Below are positions 57,871 to 64,000 of a DNA stretch of 64,000 bases, piece by piece. The notes under the pieces are model-generated. The model was not told where the DNA came from. It worked only from the letters and a program-made list of their open reading frames with translations, and ran no database searches. The number at the start of each line of letters is the position of its first letter. Positions within the stretch are counted from its first letter, which is position 1. The stretch is taken from positions 62,001 through 126,000 of the forward strand of contig NZ_CP084261.1 in the NCBI RefSeq assembly GCF_022879575.1, written 5' to 3'. The stretch is from Caballeronia sp. SL2Y3 (GTDB lineage: Bacteria > Pseudomonadota > Gammaproteobacteria > Burkholderiales > Burkholderiaceae). The position numbers and the translations under genes were made by a program.

Positions 57871-58416
57871 ATGCCACCGGATTCCCCGCGTCCCACGATT
57901 CCCGAACTTTTCCTAGGCTTTCTGACGCTCGGCCTCACGGCGTTCGGCGGCGCGTTGCCGCTTGCTCGACGCGAGATCGTCGAGCGCCGCAAATGGCTCG
58001 ACGCCGACACCTTCACCGATCTGCTCGGCCTCTGCCAGTTCCTGCCGGGCGGCAACGTAATCAATCTGTCGGTGGCTATCGGCATGCGCTTTCGCGGCGT
58101 GCCGGGCGCGCTCGCCGGTCTGCTCGGTCTGCTCGTCGGGCCGTCGCTGATCGTGATCGGGCTCGGCATCATCTATCAGCGCACGCATCAGGACCCGCGC
58201 GTCGCGCATCTCTTCGCGGGGCTCGCGGCGGCCGCGGCGGGGCTTCTCATCGCGATGGCCGTCAAGCTGCTCTGGCCGCTGCGCAAGAAGCCGGAGGCCG
58301 CCGCCGTCGCGCTCGTGATGTTCGCGGGCATCGCGTTGCTGCGCACGCCGCTGCTCCCGTCGATGCTCGTGCTCACGCCGATTTCCGTGCTGATCGCCTG
58401 GAAGGTGCGCCGATGA
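57871..58416 (+). CDS. Chromate transporter, N-terminal-type half (short-chain ChrA)
   Basis: The 181-residue membrane protein has the CHR domain signature ELFLGFLTLGLTAFGGALPLARREIVERRKWLD and LGLCQFLPGGNVINLSVAIGMRFRG, with about five to six membrane helices. Short-chain ChrA proteins come as adjacent pairs of antiparallel halves which together form the exporter. Its stop overlaps the start of the second half (ATGA). CHR proteins export chromate by antiport in known cases; other anions are possible. Confidence 0.9.
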   Translation: MPPDSPRPTIPELFLGFLTLGLTAFGGALPLARREIVERRKWLDADTFTDLLGLCQFLPGGNVINLSVAIGMRFRGVPGALAGLLGLLVGPSLIVIGLGIIYQRTHQDPRVAHLFAGLAAAAAGLLIAMAVKLLWPLRKKPEAAAVALVMFAGIALLRTPLLPSMLVLTPISVLIAWKVRR

Positions 58417-58940
58417 AAGACGATCTCTTTTCGCTCGCGGCCATCTTCAGCCAGTTGTCGTTGCTCGCGTTCGGCGGCGGCAACAGCATCCTGCCGGAGA
58501 TGCAGCGGCAGGTCGTGCAGGTGCATCACTGGATGACGAAGGCGGATTTCTCCGCGCTCTTCGCGCTCGCGCAGGCCGCGCCGGGGCCGAACATGATGGT
58601 GGTCACGCTGATCGGCTGGCATGTCGCGGGATGGCCGGGCGTGCTGGTGACGTCGCTCGCGAAGTTCGGGCCGTCGTCGCTCGTGACGATTCTCGCGCTG
58701 CACGCGTGGGAGCGGTTCAAGGACCGCCCGTGGCGGCGCTATGTGCAGCTCGGGCTCGTGCCGATCACCGTCGGGCTCGTCGCGGCGAGCGCGCTCTTGA
58801 TCGCCGAGGCGTCGGACCGCGAGGCGGTGCTCGTCGGCATCACGGCGGCGGTCGCGGTGCTCGCGTACAAGACGAAGCTGCATCCGCTGTGGCTCCTGGC
58901 GGGCGGCGCGCTGATCGGGCTGTCGGGCTTCGGGCAGTGA
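58413..58940 (+). CDS. Chromate transporter, C-terminal-type half (short-chain ChrA)
   Basis: The 175-residue membrane protein is the partner of the preceding gene: LAAIFSQLSLLAFGGGNSILPEMQRQVVQVHHWM and FALAQAAPGPNMMVVTLIGWHVAG are the CHR signatures of the second half. The four-base overlap ensures equal synthesis. Downstream there is a short imperfect copy of its 3' end. Confidence 0.9.
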   Translation: MKDDLFSLAAIFSQLSLLAFGGGNSILPEMQRQVVQVHHWMTKADFSALFALAQAAPGPNMMVVTLIGWHVAGWPGVLVTSLAKFGPSSLVTILALHAWERFKDRPWRRYVQLGLVPITVGLVAASALLIAEASDREAVLVGITAAVAVLAYKTKLHPLWLLAGGALIGLSGFGQ

Positions 58941-59141
58941 CCGAACAACGGCCAATTGATTGAGACTGTCGGTTCTTTCGAAGCGAGCGAGCTACGGCAA
59001 GCCGTACGGCGCGCTGATGTCCGGCTCGGGGCAGTAACCGACGAATGAATAGCGCTCGGGCTTCGGCCACGAACCGGCTGAGCGCCAGCCTGGCAGGCTT
59101 CCTGCTGCTTCTCAAGCCGATGCAAACACGAGGAGCGCGCC

Positions 59142-59480
59142 ATGACCATGACCACCGAATACGCGAAGACCGCGCCCGACCGCAGCGAAATCGACGCGAT
59201 GACCGCGCCGACCGTCGTCGAATTCGGCACGGACTGGTGCGGCTTCTGCCGCGCCGCGCAGCCGTTGATCGCGCAGGCGTTTCAGGCGCATCGCGGCGTG
59301 CATCACATCAAGGTCGAAGATGGCAGCGGCCGCCCGCTCGGCCGATCCTTCCGCGTGAAGCTGTGGCCGACGCTCATCTTCATGCTCGAAGGCAAGGAAG
59401 TCGCGCGCCTCGTGCGCCCGGGCGACGTCGGCGAGATTCGCGACGCGCTCGCGCTCATCGACGAGCCGCTCGCCGAGTAA
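59142..59480 (+). CDS. Thioredoxin-family protein
   Basis: The 112-residue thioredoxin-fold protein has TVVEFGTDWCGFCRAAQPLI with active site WCGFC (residues 32-36) and the cis-Pro loop LWPTLIFM. The WCGFC site differs from the usual WCGPC, which alters redox potential. No signal peptide, so it acts in the cytoplasm as a thiol-disulfide reductant. GAGGAGCGCGCC precedes the ATG. Confidence 0.9.
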   Translation: MTMTTEYAKTAPDRSEIDAMTAPTVVEFGTDWCGFCRAAQPLIAQAFQAHRGVHHIKVEDGSGRPLGRSFRVKLWPTLIFMLEGKEVARLVRPGDVGEIRDALALIDEPLAE

Positions 59481-59554
59481 CCGCTCGCGCTTCTTAGCGC
59501 GCTCAGGGTTATCGCCAGCAAGACAGCGCCACGCCTGACTTGTATGATGACCCG

Positions 59555-60286
59555 ATGACTTTGCAACCGTCCACGCCGCGCCTGTTCGAAAAGATTCCGC
59601 CTCGTGCCTTGTCGGACACGGTCGCGCAGCAATTGCAGACGCTGATCGAGAACGGCAGTTTCGCCGCGACGGGCAAGCTGCCGAGCGAAGCCGTGCTCGC
59701 GCAGGAGTTCGGCGTGAGCCGCACGGTGATCCGCGAAGCCGTCTCGCGTCTGAAGAACGAAGGCATGGTCGAGCCGCGGCAGGGCAGCGGCGTGTTCATC
59801 GTGGAGCGCGCGGGCATCCGGCCGTTGCGCATCGACTACGCGCAGGCCGTCGAGCCGGGCGCGGTCGTGCAGATTCTCGCGCTGCGGCGCGCGATCGAAG
59901 CCGAAGTGGCATCTGAAGCCGCGATGCATCGCACGGACGCGCATTTGCAGGCTATCGACGCGGCGCTCGGCCGTATCGATGAAGCCGTGCGCGAGGGACG
60001 CGACGGCGTGGCCGAAGACGTGGCGTTCCATCGCGAGATCGCGAATGCGACCGGCAATCCGTATTTTTTGAAGACGCTCGCTTTTCTCAATCAGTATCTG
60101 GAGGCGGGCACGGTCGTCACGCGCCGCAACGAAGCGCTGCGCGAGGACTTCTCGCGGCAGGTGCGCGAAGAGCATGCCGCGATTGCCGACGCCATCCGCG
60201 CGGGCGACGCCGTGGCCGCGCGCAACGCCGCGCAGACGCATCTGATCAACGCCGCGCGCCGTCTCGCGGAAGCGGGCATTCGCTAA
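59555..60286 (+). CDS. GntR/FadR-family regulator of the four-carbon acid-sugar operon
   Basis: The 243-residue protein has the GntR winged helix (GKLPSEAVLAQEFGVSRTVIREAVSRLKNEGMVE, residues 38-71) and an all-helical FCD effector domain (about 95-220) with the metal-binding His set (DVAFHREIANATGNPY). FCD regulators respond to organic or sugar acids. It lies 27 bp upstream of ltnD on the same strand, so it is probably the first gene of the operon and its repressor. ATG 59555 is preferred to an in-frame TTG at 59540. Confidence 0.92.
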   Translation: MTLQPSTPRLFEKIPPRALSDTVAQQLQTLIENGSFAATGKLPSEAVLAQEFGVSRTVIREAVSRLKNEGMVEPRQGSGVFIVERAGIRPLRIDYAQAVEPGAVVQILALRRAIEAEVASEAAMHRTDAHLQAIDAALGRIDEAVREGRDGVAEDVAFHREIANATGNPYFLKTLAFLNQYLEAGTVVTRRNEALREDFSRQVREEHAAIADAIRAGDAVAARNAAQTHLINAARRLAEAGIR

Positions 60287-60313
60287 CACTTCACATCAAA
60301 CCAGAGGAACGCC

Positions 60314-61207
60314 ATGTCGAGAAACGTCGGAGTCATCGGGCTGGGCGCGATGGGAATGGGCGTCGCGCGCTCGCTCTTGCGGGCGGGATTCGCCGTCCAT
60401 GCGTGCGACGTGCGCCGCGACGTGCTCGACGCCTTCGCGGCGGAAGGCGGCATCGCGTGCGCGTCGCCGGCCGAGTTGGGCGGCCAGTGCGATGTCGTCG
60501 TGACGCTCGTCGTCAACGCGGCGCAAACGGAAGCGGTGCTCTTCGGCGAGTCCGGGGCCGTCGACGCGATGAAGCCGGGCAGCGTCGTGCTGGCCTGCGC
60601 GACCGTCGCGCCCGCGTTCGCCGTGCAACTGGGCGAGCGCATCGCGCAAAAAGGCGTGCTCATGCTCGACTCGCCCGTGTCCGGCGGCGCGGCGAAGGCC
60701 GCATCCGGCGAAATGACGATGATGACCTCCGGCCCCGCCGCCGCCTATGCCGCCTGCGAAGACGTGCTCGACGCGATGGCCGGCAAGGTGTATCGGCTGG
60801 GCGACGCGCACGGCGCGGGCTCGAAGGTCAAGATCATCAATCAACTGCTCGCGGGCGTGCATATCGCGGCGGCCGCCGAAGCGATGGCGCTCGGCTTGCG
60901 CGAAGGCGTCGATCCGGAGGCGCCCTATGACGTCATCACGCACAGCGCGGGCAATTCGTGGATGTTCGAGAACCGCGTGCCGCATATCCTCGCGGGCGAC
61001 ACCACGCCGCTTTCCGCCGTCGATATCTTCGTGAAGGACCTGGGCCTCGTGCTCGATACGGCGCGCACCACGAAGTTTCCGCTGCCGCTTTCTGCGGCCG
61101 CGCATCAGATGTTCATGATGGCGTCGACGGCCGGCTACGGCGGCGAGGACGATTCCTCGGTCATCAAGATCTTTCCCGGCATCGAGCTTCCGAAAGGCGC
61201 GAAGTGA
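60314..61207 (+). CDS. ltnD: L-threonate dehydrogenase
   Basis: The 297-residue beta-hydroxyacid dehydrogenase has VGVIGLGAMGMGVARSLLRAGF (NAD binding), the substrate motif DSPVSGGAAKAASGEM, the catalytic Lys in GSKVKIINQLLAG, and the cofactor/substrate segment VDIFVKDLGLVLD. Within the family this matches LtnD, which oxidises L-threonate to 2-oxo-tetronate. The assignment is supported by otnI and denD downstream. CCAGAGGAACGCC precedes the ATG. The next step enzymes otnK and otnC, usual neighbours, are missing here. Confidence 0.9.
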   Translation: MSRNVGVIGLGAMGMGVARSLLRAGFAVHACDVRRDVLDAFAAEGGIACASPAELGGQCDVVVTLVVNAAQTEAVLFGESGAVDAMKPGSVVLACATVAPAFAVQLGERIAQKGVLMLDSPVSGGAAKAASGEMTMMTSGPAAAYAACEDVLDAMAGKVYRLGDAHGAGSKVKIINQLLAGVHIAAAAEAMALGLREGVDPEAPYDVITHSAGNSWMFENRVPHILAGDTTPLSAVDIFVKDLGLVLDTARTTKFPLPLSAAAHQMFMMASTAGYGGEDDSSVIKIFPGIELPKGAK

Positions 61208-61208
61208 C

Positions 61209-61238
61209 GCCTGATGCAGCCTGATGCAGCCTGATGCA
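61209..61238. repeat. Three tandem 10-bp repeats between ltnD and otnI
   Basis: GCCTGATGCA occurs three times without gaps, starting one base after the ltnD stop codon. It is a slippage-prone direct repeat in the intercistronic gap and might mark where genes were lost. Confidence 0.8.
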
Positions 61239-61279
61239 ATAGGCCGCGCCGCCACGAAGACACTCAAGGAGAACACGCG

Positions 61280-62068
61280 ATGCCCCGCTTCGCCGCGAAT
61301 CTGACGATGATGTACCCCGAACACGCGTTCCTCGACCGCTTCGCCGCCGCCGCGAAAGACGGCTTCAAGGCGGTCGAATTCCTGTTCCCGTACGACTTTC
61401 CCGCCGCCGACATCAAGGCGCGCCTGACCGACAACGGCCTCACGCAAGCGCTCTTCAACGCGCCGCCCGGCGACTGGGCGGCGGGCGAGCGCGGCATCGC
61501 GTCGTTGCCGGGGCGCGAGGACGAGTTCCGCCAAAGCATCGACAAGGCGCTCGAGTACACGGCCGCGCTCGGAAACAAGAAGCTGCACGTGATGGCCGGC
61601 CTCATCGCGCCGGATCAGCCGCGCGACGAGCACGGCGCCGTCTATCTGCGCAATCTCGAATACGCGGCGAAAGCGGCGCAGACGGCGGGCGTCGGTATCG
61701 TGATCGAGCCGATCAACACGCGCGATATCCCCGGCTTCTTCCTCAATCGACAGGACGAGGCGCAAGCCATCTGCGATGAAATCGGCGCGCCGAATCTGCA
61801 AGTGCAGTTCGACATCTATCACTGCCAGATCGTCGAAGGCGATATCGCCGTGAAACTCAAGCGCGACATGAAGCGGCCGAACGCCGGCATCGGGCACATT
61901 CAGATTGCGGGCGTGCCGGACCGCAACGAGCCGGATATCGGCGAGCTCAACTATCCGTATCTGTTCGAACTCGTCGATTCGCTCGGCTACGACGGTTGGA
62001 TCGGCTGCGAATACCGGCCGAAAGCGGGTACGTCCGAAGGTCTCGGCTGGCTCAAGCCCTATCTTTGA
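61280..62068 (+). CDS. otnI: 2-oxo-tetronate isomerase (hydroxypyruvate isomerase family)
   Basis: The 262-residue TIM-barrel protein has [53 protein letters not shown] (metal-ligand Glu), [16 protein letters not shown], and [12 protein letters not shown] (second Glu), typical of hydroxypyruvate isomerases. In acid-sugar operons this enzyme interconverts the 2-oxo- and 3-oxo-tetronates (OtnI). Position between ltnD and denD supports that over plain hydroxypyruvate isomerase. CAAGGAGAACACGCG precedes the ATG. Confidence 0.9.
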   Translation: MPRFAANLTMMYPEHAFLDRFAAAAKDGFKAVEFLFPYDFPAADIKARLTDNGLTQALFNAPPGDWAAGERGIASLPGREDEFRQSIDKALEYTAALGNKKLHVMAGLIAPDQPRDEHGAVYLRNLEYAAKAAQTAGVGIVIEPINTRDIPGFFLNRQDEAQAICDEIGAPNLQVQFDIYHCQIVEGDIAVKLKRDMKRPNAGIGHIQIAGVPDRNEPDIGELNYPYLFELVDSLGYDGWIGCEYRPKAGTSEGLGWLKPYL

Positions 62069-62096
62069 TTCGTGTGATGCGTTCCGGAGCGACGAC

Positions 62097-63062
62097 ATGA
62101 AAATCCTGATCACGGGCGGCGCGGGCTTTCTCGGCCAGCGGCTCGCCAAGCGGTTGCTTGCGCGTGGCACGCTCGACGGCCAGCCCGTCACCGAAGTGCT
62201 GCTGCTCGACGTGGCGCGTCCCGCCGACGCGAGTCTGCTCGCCGACTCGCGCGTGCGCGCCGAAACCGGCGATATCGCGGAACGCGCGGTGCTGGAACGC
62301 TGCATCGACGGCGAGACGCGCGCCATCTTTCATCTGGCGGCCATCGTCTCGGGTCAGGCCGAAGCGGAGTTCGATCTCGGCATGCGCATCAATCTGGATG
62401 CGTCGCGCACGCTGCTCGAAGTGTGCCGCGCGTCGGGGCACGCGCCGCGCGTCGTGTTCACGAGTTCGGTCGCGGTGTATGGCGGCGCGCTGCCTGACAT
62501 CGTGCAGGACGACACGGCGCTGAACCCGCAAACGTCGTATGGAACGCAGAAGGCCATTGCCGAACTGCTGCTCTGCGATTACTCGCGGCGCGGTTTCGTG
62601 GATGGCCGCGTGCTGCGGCTGCCGACCATCAGCGTGCGGCCGGGCAAGCCGAACGCGGCGGCATCGTCGTTTGCGAGCGGCATCATTCGCGAGCCGCTGA
62701 ACGGCGAACGCTCGGTGTGTCCCGTGGACGGCGAAACGCGGCTGTGGCTGCTCTCGCCGAAGAGCGCCGTCGATGCGCTGATCGCCGGCTGCGAGATCGA
62801 CCGCACCGAGTTCGGCATGCGGCCGATCATCAATCTGCCGGGCTTGTCGGTGAGCGTGAACGAGATGGTCGCGGCGCTGCGCGAAGTGGCCGGCGACGAG
62901 GTCGTGTCGCGCATCGACTGGCAGCGCGACGAGCGCATCGCGAAGATCGTCGCAAGCTGGCCGGGCGCGTGGGACACGTCGCGCGCCCAGCAATTGGGAC
63001 TGACGGGCGACCGGTCGTTCGCTGACGTGATCCGCGCTTATATCGAGGATATGCGCGGGTAG
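62097..63062 (+). CDS. denD: D-erythronate dehydrogenase (SDR extended)
   Basis: The 321-residue extended SDR starts MKILITGGAGFLGQRLAKRLL (NAD motif GGAGFLG) and has HLAAIVSGQAEAEFDLGMRINLDASRTLLEVC, a catalytic Ser in VFTSSVAVYGG, and YGTQK. This pattern is that of DenD, which oxidises D-erythronate to 2-oxo-D-tetronate. It is the last gene of the visible cluster. CCGGAGCGACGAC gives the ribosome site for 62097; the frame upstream to 61905 overlaps otnI and is not used. Confidence 0.9.
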   Translation: MKILITGGAGFLGQRLAKRLLARGTLDGQPVTEVLLLDVARPADASLLADSRVRAETGDIAERAVLERCIDGETRAIFHLAAIVSGQAEAEFDLGMRINLDASRTLLEVCRASGHAPRVVFTSSVAVYGGALPDIVQDDTALNPQTSYGTQKAIAELLLCDYSRRGFVDGRVLRLPTISVRPGKPNAAASSFASGIIREPLNGERSVCPVDGETRLWLLSPKSAVDALIAGCEIDRTEFGMRPIINLPGLSVSVNEMVAALREVAGDEVVSRIDWQRDERIAKIVASWPGAWDTSRAQQLGLTGDRSFADVIRAYIEDMRG

Positions 63063-63395
63063 CGGGCAAGACGGCGAAAGCTCATGCGGAAGCGGCGCGG
63101 CAGAATGTCGGGTGGTGCCGCCGCCGACCTCTTAGCCGCGTTCTTCGCGCAAACACCCGAAGCCAATTCAAGGAGCGAATAGCTAACGCCATCGCGCCCG
63201 GCATGCCGCGCACGTGTCACGCTTACATCCTTATTTCCGCGCTACACTTCTCTCTTCAGTGTGACGAAGGCCGCAGTGGATCACGGGCGTCGCACGCCCG
63301 TTTCTCCCTCGCTCGCGGCCGGATTGCCGCCTTCGCCGCGCTCGCGGCAAGCGCTTCGGTCACGTCAGAACGCCATCGCGCACGCGGGAGATCCC
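63063..63395. other. Intergenic region with a hairpin after denD
   Basis: This 333-bp gap contains an 8-bp perfect hairpin, ACGGGCGT (63283-63290) and ACGCCCGT (63294-63301), followed by TTCTCC, a weak terminator candidate. No other element was recognised. Confidence 0.5.
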
Positions 63396-64000
63396 ATGTT
63401 GCTCCACCAGTTAGTCGATCGTTTCGGCCCGGCGATCGTTTTCATCAACGTCATGGGCTCCGCGCTCGGGCTGCCCGTGCCCGCCATGCCGACGATGATC
63501 ATCGTCGGTGCATCCACCGCGCTCATGGCCGTGAACGGCGGAGCGTTCTGGCCGCCGCTCGCGGGCGTGCTGGCCGTCGCCGTGCTGGGCGGCGTGCTCG
63601 GCGACCTCGTCTGGTTTCAGGGCGGGCGCAAGTACGGCGACCGCACGCTCAAGACCATCTGCAAGCTGTCGCTCTCGCGCGATACCTGCGTGAAGAAGAC
63701 CGAACGCTTCTTCGGACGCTGGGGCGTGCGCATTCTGCTCGTCGCGAAGTTCATCCCCGGTCTGTCGCTCGTGTCGGTGCCGCTCGCGGGCGCAATGGGC
63801 GTGCGGCTGCGCAGCTTTATCCTGCACGACGGCGCGGGCGTCGCGTTGTGGAGCACGGTCGGTCTCACCGTCGGCGTCCTGTTCGCGGCGGAATTGGAGA
63901 TGGTCTTCGCGATGATCTCGCGGCTCGGACGCCAGGCGGTGATCGTCGTCGCGGTGCTGCTCGCCGTCTACGTGACCTACCGCTGGTGGCGCCGCCGCGC
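63396..64000 (+). CDS. DedA-family membrane protein (3' end outside window)
   Basis: The visible 201 residues start at ATG 63396, preceded by GGGAG. They contain several membrane segments and the DedA/SNARE-associated signature: PVPAMPTMIIVGASTALM, GDLVWFQGGRKYGDR, and FFGRWGVRILLVAKFIPGLSLVSVPLAGAMGV. DedA proteins act in membrane homeostasis and lipid carrier flipping. The frame runs off the window at YRWWRRR; some Burkholderia relatives carry a C-terminal rhodanese domain after this point, which cannot be checked here. Confidence 0.88.
   Translation, partial: MLLHQLVDRFGPAIVFINVMGSALGLPVPAMPTMIIVGASTALMAVNGGAFWPPLAGVLAVAVLGGVLGDLVWFQGGRKYGDRTLKTICKLSLSRDTCVKKTERFFGRWGVRILLVAKFIPGLSLVSVPLAGAMGVRLRSFILHDGAGVALWSTVGLTVGVLFAAELEMVFAMISRLGRQAVIVVAVLLAVYVTYRWWRRR

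Overview
The window is high-GC, densely coded bacterial DNA whose gene content fits the Burkholderiaceae (Paraburkholderia/Caballeronia-like). Pointers are a glycine-betaine demethylation/purU cluster, DUF748 and DUF1254/1214 envelope proteins, a T6SS-type Rhs cassette, a four-carbon sugar-acid catabolic operon and many ABC importers with LysR, MarR, LacI or GntR regulators. The taxonomic call is inference. I saw no rRNA, tRNA or insertion sequence.

Layout. 0-2.3 kb: the 3' end of a betaine-demethylase reductase, a betaine-type binding protein and purU (C1 metabolism). 2.3-7 kb: a GT34-like glycosyltransferase and an unusual adenylation-carrier-thioesterase protein built on an acetoacetyl-CoA-synthetase core. 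7.3-8.2 kb: a non-coding tandem repeat of about 168 bp. 8.2-11.2 kb: copA with a textbook MerR/CueR-type promoter, and a PaiB-family flavoprotein. 11.4-17.3 kb: envelope proteins (DUF1254/1214, DUF748) and a DUF29 protein. 17.3-18.4 kb: an Mrr-type restriction enzyme preceded by a 13-bp perfect inverted repeat. 18.4-26.3 kb: transport and regulation genes, including a MarR gene that shares an operator-like palindrome with a neighbouring SDR gene. 26.4-33.2 kb: a LacI-regulated sugar ABC import and catabolism operon.

The accessory core is 33.2-54.5 kb. It starts with Rhs debris and displaced toxin/immunity modules, followed by an intact Rhs toxin with its immunity gene and a TPR partner. A complete type I-F CRISPR-Cas locus follows, all on the minus strand: array 2 (52 repeats plus one decayed), cas1, cas2-3, csy1, csy2, csy3, cas6f, array 1 (11 repeats). 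Both leaders lie at the right-hand ends and share a promoter-like pair and an IHF-like site at identical distances from the first repeat.

The most interesting element is in the 247-bp gap between cas2-3 and csy1. On the plus strand two degenerate I-F repeats flank a 21-nt spacer. The upstream copy keeps the crRNA 5' handle and the downstream copy keeps the Cas6f hairpin, which is what one crRNA-like guide needs. Its seed matches, with a CC PAM and mismatches only at positions 6 and 12 over the first 12, a site whose first six bases are the -35 box of the predicted csy1 promoter. This predicts a crRNA-like RNA that directs the Csy complex to repress its own genes, as reported for CreA/CreR-type guides. 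A second, more decayed repeat-spacer-repeat lies 8 kb from array 1.

54.7-64 kb returns to core metabolism: gnd, a GIY-YIG-like protein, a panE-like reductase, a split chromate transporter, a thioredoxin-like protein, a GntR-ltnD-otnI-denD four-carbon acid-sugar cluster without otnK or otnC, and the start of a DedA-family protein.
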